Of a stretch of 64,000 nucleotides of DNA, positions 9,019 to 18,509 are shown in pieces. The notes beneath the pieces are model-generated. The model did no database searches. It saw nothing but the letters and a program-made list of their open reading frames with translations, and was not told where the DNA came from. Source of the stretch: Sulfitobacter marinus. GTDB lineage: Bacteria > Pseudomonadota > Alphaproteobacteria > Rhodobacterales > Rhodobacteraceae. Positions within the stretch are counted from its first letter, which is position 1. The number at the start of each line of letters is the position of its first letter. The stretch is taken from contig NZ_FPAJ01000004.1 in the NCBI RefSeq assembly GCF_900116285.1, forward strand, positions 434,001 through 498,000. Reading direction: 5' to 3'. The translations under genes were made by a program, and so were the position numbers.

Positions 9019-10074
9019 ATGTCCTTTATCAAAAAACTATCTTTCGCCGCTGCCATGGGGTTTGCCGCCTCTGTGGCTGGCGCAGAAACCGTGCTGATCC
9101 ACGGTGAAGCAGGCCCGAACCGCGGCGCGCGCGCAAATGCGTTGCAGTGGTTCGCCGACCAAGTGGCAGAGCGTTCGTCCGGCGATCTGCGCATGGACAT
9201 CCAATGGGGTGGCGCGTTGTTCAAAGCGAACGCAGCGGTTCAGTCTCTCGCTGATGGCGTTGCGGACACGGGTTCCGTTATCGCGGTTTACTACCCGCAA
9301 GAGATGGCCGCCTATGGCATCGCCGATCTGCCCGTCAACAACCCCGATGCTTGGGTTGGCATGCGCGCCACAGACGAACTGATGCGCACAAACGAAGCTG
9401 TCGCCGAGAACCTTGCCGAAAAGAACCTTGTCTATATCGGCACATGGACCACCAGCCAGGTTAACATCGGCTGCAAAGGCGACGCGATCCGTTCCGTAGC
9501 TGACATCGAAGGCAAGAAAGTGCGCGGTGTGGGCGCATACGGCAAAGTGTTCGGCGAAGCAGGCGCGAACATGGTCAACATGTCGATCTATGACGCGTAC
9601 CAAGGTCTGGACACCGGCCTGATCGATTGTAGCCAAGGCTATTCCTACGCGGTTTCTGCGCTTAAGCAGGCCGAGGTCATGGACAACTACACGATGTTGA
9701 ACTGGGGCCAGGTTGGCGGCGTGGGTATCTTTATGAACAAAGACATGTTCGATTCCCTGACAGCCGAGCAACAAGAGGTTCTGACCACAACTGGCGCAGA
9801 TATGGCTGACGAATTTGGCCGTATGATCACCATCGCCAACGACAAGGCTATTGCGTCGATGAAAGAGCAAGGCGTTGAAATCATCGAACTGCCTGACGCG
9901 GAGCGGGCAAAGTTGGTTGAGGGCGGTCAAAAGTTCTTGGCTGCATGGGTCGAAACAGCTGAAGCATCCGGCCTGCCGGGTGATAAGATGCTCGAAGACT
10001 ACGCCGCGTTGATCGCCAAATACACGCAGGAGCGTGATACAAACGGCTATCCTTGGGCACAGTCCGGTAACTAA
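9019..10074 (+). CDS. TRAP transporter substrate-binding protein (DctP family)
   Basis: The start is ATG 9019, 6 bases after GGGAGG; the upstream TTG 9004 overlaps that ribosome site. The N-terminus MSFIKKLSFAAAMGFAASVAGA is a Sec signal peptide. The 351-residue protein has the DctP layout, including AVQSLADGVADTG early, GKKVRGVGAYGKVFGEAGAN in the central strand region and the Arg of KVRG that normally contacts the ligand carboxylate. It captures a carboxylate in the periplasm for the QM membrane pair encoded next. The downstream acyl-CoA genes suggest a medium-chain mono- or dicarboxylate as ligand; that is inference. Confidence 0.92.
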   Translation: MSFIKKLSFAAAMGFAASVAGAETVLIHGEAGPNRGARANALQWFADQVAERSSGDLRMDIQWGGALFKANAAVQSLADGVADTGSVIAVYYPQEMAAYGIADLPVNNPDAWVGMRATDELMRTNEAVAENLAEKNLVYIGTWTTSQVNIGCKGDAIRSVADIEGKKVRGVGAYGKVFGEAGANMVNMSIYDAYQGLDTGLIDCSQGYSYAVSALKQAEVMDNYTMLNWGQVGGVGIFMNKDMFDSLTAEQQEVLTTTGADMADEFGRMITIANDKAIASMKEQGVEIIELPDAERAKLVEGGQKFLAAWVETAEASGLPGDKMLEDYAALIAKYTQERDTNGYPWAQSGN

Positions 10075-10102
10075 GCACATATCTTGAGGGAGGGACGGGA
10101 CC

Positions 10103-10636
10103 ATGTTGGTACCACTAGAGAAAATCCTGCTGGGGTTGGGTGCGATTGCGGTCATCCTGTTGGGGGTCTTGATTACAACCAATGTGGTCGCGCGTGCTGT
10201 CTTTTCCTCAAGCGTGCCCGACAGCGTCACCATGGTGCGGGAATTGATGGTCGCGGCCATCCTTCTGCCCCTTGGTGCCGCGACGGCCAACCGCGCACAT
10301 ATCAGTGTCGCGTTTATTTCTGATCAGTTTGGGCCACGTTTGCGGTCCTGGCTGATCGTGATCGGGTCGGTGATGGGGCTGATTGCCTTGGCAGCATTGC
10401 TTTACGCTGGCACCCGCGAATTCCTAAGTGTTTGGGAAAAAGGCAGCTTTTTCTATGGTGACCTGAACCTGCCGAAATGGCCCGGACGTCTGTTGTTTAT
10501 CATCGGTATTGGGGCCTGTTGGTTGCGTCTGGCCGAACTGGCGATCCGTGATACCCGCACGATATTGTCGGGGGGTATCGTATCGGACGAACAAAACCAC
10601 ACAATTGATGCCCTTGCTGAAAAAGAGGTGCTGTAA
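10103..10636 (+). CDS. TRAP transporter small permease (DctQ family)
   Basis: A protein of 177 residues with four hydrophobic segments and the DctQ-type stretch RELMVAAILLPLGAATANRAHISVAF. It is preceded by a strong ribosome site (GAGGGAGGG) and its stop overlaps the start of the large permease (TAATG at 10635-10638). DctQ supports the DctM transport subunit in the inner membrane. Gene order P-Q-M is standard for TRAP systems. Confidence 0.9.
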   Translation: MLVPLEKILLGLGAIAVILLGVLITTNVVARAVFSSSVPDSVTMVRELMVAAILLPLGAATANRAHISVAFISDQFGPRLRSWLIVIGSVMGLIALAALLYAGTREFLSVWEKGSFFYGDLNLPKWPGRLLFIIGIGACWLRLAELAIRDTRTILSGGIVSDEQNHTIDALAEKEVL

Positions 10637-11976
10637 TGGACGCTGCAACCATCGGTCTGATTGCGTTTGGCGCGGTTCTTTTCTTGCTGGCCATGCGCGT
10701 GCCGATCGCCTTTTCCTTGGCGTCGGTCGCGACAGTTGGCACCTTCTTTATCTTTGCGTTTCGCACCGGCACCTTCATGCCGGAACGTGCAATCCGCGCC
10801 ACCACATCTATGGTGTTTTCAAACTCGTTCGACCTGATCCATTCCTATGATCTATCGATGATCCCCTTGTTTGTGGCGCTAGGGCATATTGCCTATCGCG
10901 CGGATATCACGACCAAGATTTACCACGCGGCCAAGGTCTGGCTGACCCGTCTGCCCGGCGGCGTTGCCATGGCATCGGTCATGGGCTGTGGTGGGTTTTC
11001 GGCCATTACCGGCAGCTCGATTGCTTGCGCGTCGACGATGGGTCGGATTTGCACGCCCGAAATGCTGCGCATGGGCTATGACCCGCGTCTGGCCACGGCA
11101 TCTGTTGCGGCGGGCGGCACATTGGGGTCGCTGATCCCGCCATCGGTTTTGTTCATCATTTACGGCATCTTCACTGAAACCTCGATCTCCTCACTGTTTC
11201 TTGCAGGCGTTTTGCCGGGCTTGTTGACGTTGGCCGGCTTTATCCTTGTCATCGCGATCTGGGTCTGGCGTTCGCCGGAAATCGCACCACCAACCGATGT
11301 GCGCTATTCCTCAAAGGAACGCTTTCGGGCAGCGATGGAAAGCTGGCCTGCGGTCATGCTGTTCGTGCTGATCATCGGTGGCATCTATGGTGGTATCTTT
11401 ACCGCAACCGAAGCGGCAGCCGTGTGCGTCGTTGCGGCCACGCTGATCGGGTTTGCCCAAGGCAAACTGAACCTGAAAGGCTTGTGGGACGCGGTCAAGG
11501 AAACCTGCATTCAGACATCTGCTATTTTCTTTATCGCCGCGGGTGCCAAGATTTTCGTGGCCTTTATCGCGCTGACGAACGTGGCCCCGATGATCGTGAA
11601 CGTCGTATCCGATGCACAGCTGTCTGTTGTGGTTCTGATGCTGGCGATTGCGGTGATCTATCTGGTGCTTGGCATGTTCCTTGATCCGATTGGGATCATG
11701 GTTCTGACGTTGCCGCTGATGATCCCTCTGGTCGAAAGTTATGACCTGAACCTGATCTGGTTCGGTGTTGTGGTGATCAAACTGCTTGAGATCGGGTTGA
11801 TTACCCCGCCCGTTGGTCTGAACGTGTTCGTGATTGCCAACGTGGTCGGCAAAGACGCTCCGATCGACAAGATCTTTGCCGGGATCACCCGCTTTCTGAG
11901 CGTTGATGTTATCGTCCTGGCTTTGATCATGTCGTTCCCGATGATCTCATTGCTGATCCCCTTGGGCGCGCGATGA
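10636..11976 (+). CDS. TRAP transporter large permease (DctM family)
   Basis: A protein of 446 residues, strongly hydrophobic over its whole length with about twelve membrane segments. Diagnostic stretches include MGCGGFSAITGSSIACASTMG, AAGGTLGSLIPPSVLFIIYG, FTATEAAAVCVV and LLEIGLITPPVGLNVFVIANV, all typical of TRAP DctM/SiaM-type sodium-coupled transport subunits. The N-terminal half carries a longer loop (FSNSFDLIHSYDLSMIPLFV), common in this subgroup. Translation is coupled to the small permease and, by a four-base ATGA overlap, to the IclR gene. Confidence 0.93.
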   Translation: MDAATIGLIAFGAVLFLLAMRVPIAFSLASVATVGTFFIFAFRTGTFMPERAIRATTSMVFSNSFDLIHSYDLSMIPLFVALGHIAYRADITTKIYHAAKVWLTRLPGGVAMASVMGCGGFSAITGSSIACASTMGRICTPEMLRMGYDPRLATASVAAGGTLGSLIPPSVLFIIYGIFTETSISSLFLAGVLPGLLTLAGFILVIAIWVWRSPEIAPPTDVRYSSKERFRAAMESWPAVMLFVLIIGGIYGGIFTATEAAAVCVVAATLIGFAQGKLNLKGLWDAVKETCIQTSAIFFIAAGAKIFVAFIALTNVAPMIVNVVSDAQLSVVVLMLAIAVIYLVLGMFLDPIGIMVLTLPLMIPLVESYDLNLIWFGVVVIKLLEIGLITPPVGLNVFVIANVVGKDAPIDKIFAGITRFLSVDVIVLALIMSFPMISLLIPLGAR

Positions 11977-12749
11977 ACTCCGACAGGACAGATCGCAAGT
12001 TTGCAAACACGCTTGCCCGTGGTTTGGCCATTTTACGGGCCTTTCGGGCAAGCGATAGCGGGCTGACCCATGCGCAGATATCTGACCGGACGGGCCTGCC
12101 AAAACCCACCGTGTCGCGGCTGACCTATACCTTGTGCGAATTGGGGTATCTTAGCCACGGCGGGCGCAATGACAGGTTTCGTTTGGGGCCGTCGGCCATT
12201 GCGCTTGGGTCTGTTGCATCTGTTGCGGTGAACTTTCTCGATCTGGCGTCTGACGCGATGCAGAAACTGGCCGATGACACGGGCACGCTGGCGCTGGTCG
12301 CGGTGCGTGACGATTCTAAAATGTTGCTCGTGCGCACGTGGCGTCCGCGCAATGCATCCACCATCTGGCTCGAGCCGGGGCACCGGATTCCGGTGTTTGG
12401 GTCCTCGTCTGGCATGGCCGTCGTGGCGTCACTTGGCCAAGAACGCTTTGCGCAGTTGACGCCCGAAAAGGATATGCGACAGTTCCGTTCGGAGGGATAT
12501 TCACAATTGGTCGAGCATGGTTTCACATACGCACTCAAGGGTACGCGTTATGCCAGCACCATTAATGCCGTAAGCGTTCCCTATTTCGCCGAGGAATTTG
12601 GCGAACCGGTGGCGTTTACCTGCGGGGCAATGCCCAGCGATCTATCCGATGACCGGATCCGAGACGAAGTCGGCCCCGCGCTGCGCGATCTGGTGCGCGC
12701 ACTTGAACAACGCACAGGCCGCACCCCGGCGCTGAGCCGCCGCGACTAA
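11973..12749 (+). CDS. IclR-family transcriptional regulator
   Basis: A protein of 258 residues with an N-terminal winged helix-turn-helix (SGLTHAQISDRTGLPKPTVSRLTYTL, residues about 30-55) and the C-terminal IclR effector domain. It overlaps the TRAP permease by four bases and stands immediately before the acyl-CoA genes, so it is made with the pathway it probably controls. The tandem palindromes at 8960-8996 are the best candidate binding sites. Ligand would be the transported acid or its CoA ester. Activator or repressor role cannot be told from sequence. Confidence 0.9.
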   Translation: MNSDRTDRKFANTLARGLAILRAFRASDSGLTHAQISDRTGLPKPTVSRLTYTLCELGYLSHGGRNDRFRLGPSAIALGSVASVAVNFLDLASDAMQKLADDTGTLALVAVRDDSKMLLVRTWRPRNASTIWLEPGHRIPVFGSSSGMAVVASLGQERFAQLTPEKDMRQFRSEGYSQLVEHGFTYALKGTRYASTINAVSVPYFAEEFGEPVAFTCGAMPSDLSDDRIRDEVGPALRDLVRALEQRTGRTPALSRRD

Positions 12750-12772
12750 AAGAACAGACAGGAATTTGACAG

Positions 12773-14869
12773 ATGAGCGATAAGATCAAATACACACGCA
12801 AAGGCGACGTTGCCGTGCTGCGTATTCAGAACCCACCGGTAAATGCGCTGTCACATGCCGTGCGCGAAGGTCTGGTTGCGGGCATGGCGCAGGCCGAGGC
12901 TGACGTCGGCGTCAAAGCTGTCTTGATCGTTGGCGAGGGCCGCGCCTTTATCGCCGGTGCTGACATCACCGAATTCGGGAAAACACCGCTGGAGCCCTAT
13001 CTGCCCGACGTGTGCAAACGGGTCGAAGCATCTCCGCTGATCGTGGTCGCGTCGATGCATGGCGTGTCCTTGGGCGGCGGTCTTGAGATTGCACTGTCCG
13101 CCCATTACCGCGTTGCGCAACCCTCTGCCCGTGTCGGCCTGCCAGAAGTGCATTTGGGTCTGATCCCCGGTGCCGGTGCCACCCAACGTTTGCCGCGTTT
13201 GGTTGGTGTGGATGCATCGCTTGATCTGATCACCACAGGCCGTCAGGTCAAAGCGGATGAAGCGTTGAAGCTGGGCATTATTGACAAGGTTGCCGAGGGC
13301 GACCCTGAAGAGGTCGGTCTGGCCTATGCCGAAAGCTTGATCGCTGACGCGGCCCCGCGCCGCGCGGTTAGCGAAATGCCTGCACCCGAACCGATTGACT
13401 GGGATGCTTCCTATGACGGGACGCTGAAAAAGGGCCGTGGCCAGATTTCACCCGCCCAAGCGGTACGTGCGGTTCAAGCCGCGTCGGAGCTGCCCTTTGA
13501 TGAGGGGATGCTGGCCGAGCGTAAAATGTTCATGGACCTGATGGAAACGGATCAGCGTCAGGGCATGATCCACGCGTTCTTTTCCGAACGTGCTGTCGGT
13601 AACCTGCCCGAGCTGAAAGGCGTTGAGCCACGCGCGCTGCAATCCATCGGGATCATCGGTGGTGGCACCATGGGGGCCGGCATTGCCACAGCCGCCTTGC
13701 TGGCCGGTTTCAACGTTATCTTGATCGAGATGACACCCGACGCCGCCGAAGCTGCACGGGGCCGCATTGCGGGCAACCTGTCGGGTGCCCTGAAACGTGG
13801 CAAGATCACCCAGATGAAATTCGACGCGATGACAACCACGGCGCTAGAAGTGTCGATTAACTATGACAGCCTTGCCTTGGTTGATCTGGTGATCGAGGCC
13901 GTGTTTGAAGACATGGGCGTCAAGAAAGAGGTGTTCGGCAAGCTGGACGCCGTGTGCAAACCCGGCGCGATTTTGGCGTCGAATACATCCTATCTGGATA
14001 TCGACGAAATCGCAGCCAGCACGTCGCGCCCGGCGGATGTAATCGGGCTGCATTTCTTCTCTCCGGCGCATATCATGAAACTGCTCGAGGTCGTTGTCGC
14101 AGACAAGACCGCGCCTGAAGTGGTCGCTACAGGCTTTGCCCTTGGCAAGGCGCTGAACAAAATATCTGTGCGCGCTGGCGTCTGCGATGGATTTATCGGC
14201 AACCGCATTCTGGCGACCTATCGGACAGCCGCCGATCACATGGTGCTGGACGGCGCATCGCCCTATCAGATTGACAAGGCACTGGTTGATTTCGGCTTTG
14301 CCATGGGGCCGTTTGCCGTGGGCGATCTGGCGGGTCTTGATATCGGATGGGCCACGCGCAAACGCAAGGCGGCGACCCGTCATCCGGCAGAACGTGTGCC
14401 GACATACCCCGACAAAATCTGCGAAGCGGGTAACTTTGGCCAGAAGACCGGCAAAGGTTTCTATATCTACGAAAAGGGCACCCGAGGCTCTGTGCCCAAC
14501 CCAGAAGTTCCTGAACTGATCGCGGCCGAACGTACTGAGCTGGGCATAACACCGCGTGATTTCACCGACGCGGAGATCACCCGCCGCTACATGGCTGCGA
14601 TGGTAAATGAAGCCGCCAGATTACTGGGGGAAGGCATCGCGAAACGCCCGCTTGATATCGATATGGTGCTGCTGTTTGGCTATGGTTTTCCGCGCTATTG
14701 GGGTGGCCCGATGAAATGGGCGGACCTGCAAGGGCTACCGGCGGTGCTGGCCGATATCGAAAGCTACGCCAAGGAAGACGCATGGTTCTGGGAGCCCGCA
14801 CCGTTGCTGAAACAGCTGGTGGTCGAGGGTCGCAGCTTTGATGATTTGAACAAAGACGCCGCAAAATAA
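12773..14869 (+). CDS. Bifunctional enoyl-CoA hydratase / 3-hydroxyacyl-CoA dehydrogenase (FadJ/PimF-like)
   Basis: A 698-residue fusion. Residues 1-190 are a crotonase domain with [13 protein letters not shown] and the two catalytic glutamates E105 ([13 protein letters not shown]) and E125 ([14 protein letters not shown]), 20 apart as in FadB. Residues about 290-690 are the NAD-dependent dehydrogenase: nucleotide-binding [15 protein letters not shown] at about 292, [30 protein letters not shown] and DGFIGNRI. It hydrates the enoyl-CoA and oxidises the 3-hydroxyacyl-CoA, the middle two steps of beta-oxidation. Placement beside a two-subunit acyl-CoA dehydrogenase matches pimeloyl-CoA degradation operons (pim of Rhodopseudomonas). 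Chain-length preference is not visible. Confidence 0.93.
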   Translation: MSDKIKYTRKGDVAVLRIQNPPVNALSHAVREGLVAGMAQAEADVGVKAVLIVGEGRAFIAGADITEFGKTPLEPYLPDVCKRVEASPLIVVASMHGVSLGGGLEIALSAHYRVAQPSARVGLPEVHLGLIPGAGATQRLPRLVGVDASLDLITTGRQVKADEALKLGIIDKVAEGDPEEVGLAYAESLIADAAPRRAVSEMPAPEPIDWDASYDGTLKKGRGQISPAQAVRAVQAASELPFDEGMLAERKMFMDLMETDQRQGMIHAFFSERAVGNLPELKGVEPRALQSIGIIGGGTMGAGIATAALLAGFNVILIEMTPDAAEAARGRIAGNLSGALKRGKITQMKFDAMTTTALEVSINYDSLALVDLVIEAVFEDMGVKKEVFGKLDAVCKPGAILASNTSYLDIDEIAASTSRPADVIGLHFFSPAHIMKLLEVVVADKTAPEVVATGFALGKALNKISVRAGVCDGFIGNRILATYRTAADHMVLDGASPYQIDKALVDFGFAMGPFAVGDLAGLDIGWATRKRKAATRHPAERVPTYPDKICEAGNFGQKTGKGFYIYEKGTRGSVPNPEVPELIAAERTELGITPRDFTDAEITRRYMAAMVNEAARLLGEGIAKRPLDIDMVLLFGYGFPRYWGGPMKWADLQGLPAVLADIESYAKEDAWFWEPAPLLKQLVVEGRSFDDLNKDAAK

Positions 14870-14917
14870 ATGAACAAGGGCGCAATGCCCGAACGACATA
14901 AACCGGAGGAAAGATTA

Positions 14918-16123
14918 ATGGATCTGAGCTATAGCGACGAAGAAAAGGCATTCCGCGCCGACGTGCGCGCCTTTCTAGAAGAGAAGCTTCCCAAAGAAAT
15001 GAGCGACAAAATTCGCAAAGGGGAAGAGCTGGGCAAAGCGGGTCAGGAAGAATGGCATGCCATTCTGAACAAGCAGGGCTGGTTGGCCCCGAACTGGCCC
15101 AAGAAATTTGGCGGTGCCGAATGGAATGCTGTTCAACGTCACATCTTTGAGGAAGAAGCCGCCGCGCATTACGCCCCGCGCATCGTGCCGTTTGGTCTGT
15201 CCATGCTGGCCCCCGTGCTGCAAAAATTCGGCTCGCAAGAGCAAAACGATTACTGGTTGCCACGTCTCTTGGCGGGTGAAGACTGGTGGTGCCAAGGGTA
15301 CTCCGAGCCGGGTGCCGGGTCCGACCTTGCGTCGCTCAAGACCGAGGCCGTGCTGAACGAAGAAGGCACGCATTACATCGTCAACGGTCAGAAAACCTGG
15401 ACCACGCTTGGCCAGCACGCCAACATGATTTTCTGTCTGGTGCGCACCGACAAGACCGTGAAACAGCAAGAAGGCATTTCCTTCCTGTTAATCGACATGG
15501 AAACACCCGGCGTCGAAGTGCGCCCGATCATCCTGCTGGACGGCACCCACGAGGTGAACGAAGTGTGGTTCACCGATGTGAAAGTGCCCGTCGAAAATCT
15601 GGTCGGCGAAGAGAACAAAGGCTGGACCTATGCCAAGTATCTGCTGACCCACGAGCGCACGAATATTGCGGGCGTCGGGTTCTCTCAGGCGGGTCTGACT
15701 GCGGTTAAACGCATCGCGCGCGCCGAAATGGCGGGCGGTCGTCCCCTGATCGAAAACCCGCATTTTGCGGCACGTGTAGCACGGGTCGAGATTGACCTGA
15801 TGGCGATGAGCACGACAAACCTGCGCATCGTCTCCAAGGCGGCGGCAGGTGCGGCACCGGGTGTTGAATCGTCCATGCTCAAGGTCAAAGGCACGATCAT
15901 CCGTCAGGAAATCAATGATCTGGCCCGCCGCGCTGCGGGTGCCTATGCGATGCCGTTCGCATCCGAGGCGATCGAAGGGTCGAACCTTAACCTGCCTGAT
16001 CCGTTGAATGCCGGCCCCGTCGCCGCGCAATATTTCAACAACCGTAAACTGTCGATCTTTGGTGGCTCGAACGAAATCCAGCGCCAGATCATTGCCAAAA
16101 CAACGATGGGAGGTGGAGCATGA
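14918..16123 (+). CDS. Acyl-CoA dehydrogenase, large subunit (PimC-like)
   Basis: The start is ATG 14918 (MDLSYSDEEKAF), placed by the ribosome site CGGAGGAAAG; the frame extends 16 codons further up without such a site. The 401-residue protein is a flavin acyl-CoA dehydrogenase: CQGYSEPGAGSDLASLKT in the flavin/substrate region, QKTWTTLGQHANMIFCLVRT, and the C-terminal FGGSNEIQRQIIAKTTMG. Overlap with the following small-subunit gene (ATGA) suggests a hetero-oligomer, as for PimC/PimD. It introduces the first double bond into an acyl-CoA and passes electrons to ETF. A dicarboxylyl-CoA substrate is plausible. Confidence 0.9.
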   Translation: MDLSYSDEEKAFRADVRAFLEEKLPKEMSDKIRKGEELGKAGQEEWHAILNKQGWLAPNWPKKFGGAEWNAVQRHIFEEEAAAHYAPRIVPFGLSMLAPVLQKFGSQEQNDYWLPRLLAGEDWWCQGYSEPGAGSDLASLKTEAVLNEEGTHYIVNGQKTWTTLGQHANMIFCLVRTDKTVKQQEGISFLLIDMETPGVEVRPIILLDGTHEVNEVWFTDVKVPVENLVGEENKGWTYAKYLLTHERTNIAGVGFSQAGLTAVKRIARAEMAGGRPLIENPHFAARVARVEIDLMAMSTTNLRIVSKAAAGAAPGVESSMLKVKGTIIRQEINDLARRAAGAYAMPFASEAIEGSNLNLPDPLNAGPVAAQYFNNRKLSIFGGSNEIQRQIIAKTTMGGGA

Positions 16124-17253
16124 ACTTTGACCTGACAGAAGAGCGCCAAATGCTGCAAGACAGCTTGCGCCGTTTCCTGCGTGACAAATACGATACCGCA
16201 ACGCGCAACAAGATCCTTGAAAGCGACACGGGTTTTTCCGCTGATATCTGGAACGGCCTTGCCGAGCTGGGCGTCATCGGCGCGCTGTTCACTGAAGATC
16301 AGGGCGGCTTTGGCGGCGCTGGTTTCGACATCGCGGTTGTGTTCGAAGAGTTGGGCCGCGCGGGCGTGGTTGAACCGTTCTTGGACACTGCCGTTCTGGG
16401 CGGTGGTCTGATTGCCGATTTGGGCACTGATGACCAAAAAGCCCATGTCGAGGAAATTATCGGTGGCGCGTTGCAAGTGGCATTCGCCCATGGTGAACCT
16501 GCCAGCCGCTATGACACGAACCGCGTCACCACCACGGCTAAGGTCGATGGCGACAACGTCGTACTGAACGGTCGCAAGGCTGTTGTCGTGAACGCTGAGA
16601 ACGCAGACATGTTGGTTGTTTCGGCCCGCGAAAGCGGTGACGCTGGCGATGAAAATGGCATTTCGCTGTTCCTCGTTCCTGCGGACGCCAAAGGCATCAC
16701 ATTGCAAGGCTACGCATTGTTGGCCGGTGGCCGTGCGGCCGAAATCACGCTGGATGATGTCAGCGTTCCTGCCTCGGCCCGTCTGGGTGAAGCAGGCAAG
16801 GCGTTCAAAGCAATCGAAGCGCGCGTTGCCGCGGCGAACGTTGCGATCTGCGCAGAAACGCTGGGTGCGATGGAAACCGCGTGCCGTCTGACACGCGACT
16901 ATCTGATGACGCGCAAACAGTTCGGCAAGCCAATCGGCACGTTCCAAGCGTTGGCACATCGCATGTCCGATTTGCTGATCGAGATGGAGCAGGCACGTTC
17001 TGCCGTGATCGTTGCAGCGGGTCATCTGGAGGAAGGCTATAAAAGCCGTGAAAGCCATGTGTCTGCGGCGAAAAACCTGCTGGGCCGCGCGGGCCGTCTG
17101 GTTGCCGAAGACAGCATTCAGATGCACGGCGGCATTGCCATGACCCAGGAATACGAACTGGCCCATATCGCCAAGCGTATCATCATGTCAGACCACCGCT
17201 TTGGCGATACAGACCACCATCTGGAGCGATACATTGCCATTGCAGCAGCCTGA
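16120..17253 (+). CDS. Acyl-CoA dehydrogenase, small subunit (PimD-like)
   Basis: A protein of 377 residues of the acyl-CoA dehydrogenase fold but divergent from the upstream partner. Visible landmarks are the N-terminal helical domain (TEERQMLQDSLRRFLRDKY), the middle segment VALNGRKAVVV-like region with weaker conservation, and the C-terminal QFGKPIGTFQALAHRMSDLL and EDSIQMHGGIAMTQEYE. Translation is coupled to the large subunit by a four-base overlap. In known pairs both subunits are needed for activity. The reading frame ends inside the start region of the thioesterase. Confidence 0.88.
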   Translation: MNFDLTEERQMLQDSLRRFLRDKYDTATRNKILESDTGFSADIWNGLAELGVIGALFTEDQGGFGGAGFDIAVVFEELGRAGVVEPFLDTAVLGGGLIADLGTDDQKAHVEEIIGGALQVAFAHGEPASRYDTNRVTTTAKVDGDNVVLNGRKAVVVNAENADMLVVSARESGDAGDENGISLFLVPADAKGITLQGYALLAGGRAAEITLDDVSVPASARLGEAGKAFKAIEARVAAANVAICAETLGAMETACRLTRDYLMTRKQFGKPIGTFQALAHRMSDLLIEMEQARSAVIVAAGHLEEGYKSRESHVSAAKNLLGRAGRLVAEDSIQMHGGIAMTQEYELAHIAKRIIMSDHRFGDTDHHLERYIAIAAA

Positions 17254-17662
17254 CGAAAGCTTGCTGATCCGGGACGAGACAGGCACCCAAACGCTGGTCG
17301 GGTATGTCGTTGACATATCCGATCCGGCCCACGGGCGCTGCTATCTTGATTTGGGTCCGCAACATCTTAACCGCCATGGGGTTCTTCATGGCGGTATCGC
17401 GGCCACATTGCTCGACAATGCCTGCGGCATGACCGGATCGCTAAGTGTTGATCCAACCGGCAGAAACCCGTTTTTGACGATCTCGCTGACCACGCAGTTT
17501 CTGGCTGCGGGTAAACCGGGGCGGGTAACTGCGACCGGCTATATCAAGGGCGGCGGGCGCAGCTTGCTGTATATTGATGCCGAACTGGTCCACGAAGACG
17601 GCACCGTGATCGCTACATCGACGGGCGTGTTCAAACGTGTCCCACAGGAGAAACTGACATGA
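17234..17662 (+). CDS. PaaI-type hotdog thioesterase
   Basis: The frame is open from a TTG at 17201; the TTG at 17234 is preferred because CTGGAGCG lies 7 bases before it, giving 142 residues (MPLQQPDESLLIRDETG) and a 20-base overlap with the dehydrogenase gene. The motif HGVLHGGIAATLLDNACGMTG is the hotdog-fold active-site region of PaaI-like thioesterases (HGG followed by an acidic residue). It would hydrolyse dead-end or excess acyl-CoA and free CoA within this pathway. Start choice is uncertain because both candidates are TTG. Confidence 0.75.
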   Translation: MPLQQPDESLLIRDETGTQTLVGYVVDISDPAHGRCYLDLGPQHLNRHGVLHGGIAATLLDNACGMTGSLSVDPTGRNPFLTISLTTQFLAAGKPGRVTATGYIKGGGRSLLYIDAELVHEDGTVIATSTGVFKRVPQEKLT

Positions 17663-18432
17663 GCGCACGGATTGAAGACAAGGGCGACCGGATCATCGTC
17701 TGGAACGGCAATGCCCATAAACGCGGCGCGCTGTCGCCAGAACTATATGCCTGCATCACGCAGGCTGTAGCGCTCGCATCTGAGCCGCGCGTACGTGCCG
17801 TGATCCTGACATCCGAGGGCGATTTTTTCTGCGCTGGCGGTGACCTGAACGTATTGATCGCACGCCGCGATCTGGCCGAAGGCGAACGTCGCGGCAAGAT
17901 CGACGAACTGCATGATGTGGTGCGCGCCATTCGTGGTTGCCCTGTACCTGTGATTGCCGCTGTCGAAGGGGGTGCCGCTGGTGCGGGCCTGTCCTTTGCG
18001 TTGGCCTGCGATCTGATTGTCGCCGCGAAGGGTGCCAAATTCACGGCTGCCTATGTCAAGGCAGGGCTGGTCCCCGATGGCGGGCTGACTGCGTCGCTTG
18101 CGCGTGCATTGCCGCGGCAACTGTCGATGGAAATGTGCCTGTTGGCGCAGCCTGTCACGGTTGATCGCATGCATGATCTGGGCGTGGTAAATGCGCTGGC
18201 CGAACCGGGCACGGCGATGGACGGGGCGATGGCATATGCCGACCGTCTGGCCCAAGGCCCACGGCAGGCACAATCGGTGATCCGGGGGCTGGTCGCACAA
18301 GGCTATGACGTGACCGAAGCCGCGCAACTGGATGCAGAACGCAACGCCATGGCCCATGCGGCTGGCGCAGACGAGGCCGCTGAAGGCATCGCCGCGTTCT
18401 TGGAAAAACGCAAACCAAATTATGGCGGCTGA
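17659..18432 (+). CDS. Enoyl-CoA hydratase/isomerase family protein
   Basis: A single-domain crotonase of 257 residues, overlapping the thioesterase stop by four bases (ATGA). The oxyanion-hole stretch FFCAGGDLNVLIARRD and VEGGAAGAGLSFALACDLIVAAKGAKF are characteristic. The first catalytic Glu position is replaced (GAAGAGLSFALA has no Glu where GGGxE is usual), and the second region reads VKAGLVPDGGLTASLARALPR with Asp, the pattern of isomerases or CoA hydrolases rather than hydratases. Its exact reaction within the operon, perhaps double-bond isomerisation or ring hydrolysis, is therefore open. Confidence 0.85.
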   Translation: MSARIEDKGDRIIVWNGNAHKRGALSPELYACITQAVALASEPRVRAVILTSEGDFFCAGGDLNVLIARRDLAEGERRGKIDELHDVVRAIRGCPVPVIAAVEGGAAGAGLSFALACDLIVAAKGAKFTAAYVKAGLVPDGGLTASLARALPRQLSMEMCLLAQPVTVDRMHDLGVVNALAEPGTAMDGAMAYADRLAQGPRQAQSVIRGLVAQGYDVTEAAQLDAERNAMAHAAGADEAAEGIAAFLEKRKPNYGG

Positions 18433-18509
18433 AAACCAGTCGGCGTGAATATGTGCTTTGAGGTTTGAAAAGACCAAAGGCGGAAATGACCTGCGAGGAG
18501 GCAGAGCTT

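Noticed and set aside
9037..10290. 417-codon open frame antisense to the TRAP genes
   Set aside because: It mirrors the codon-position bias of the TRAP genes and has no recognisable domain. The sense strand has clear DctP and DctQ proteins with ribosome sites.
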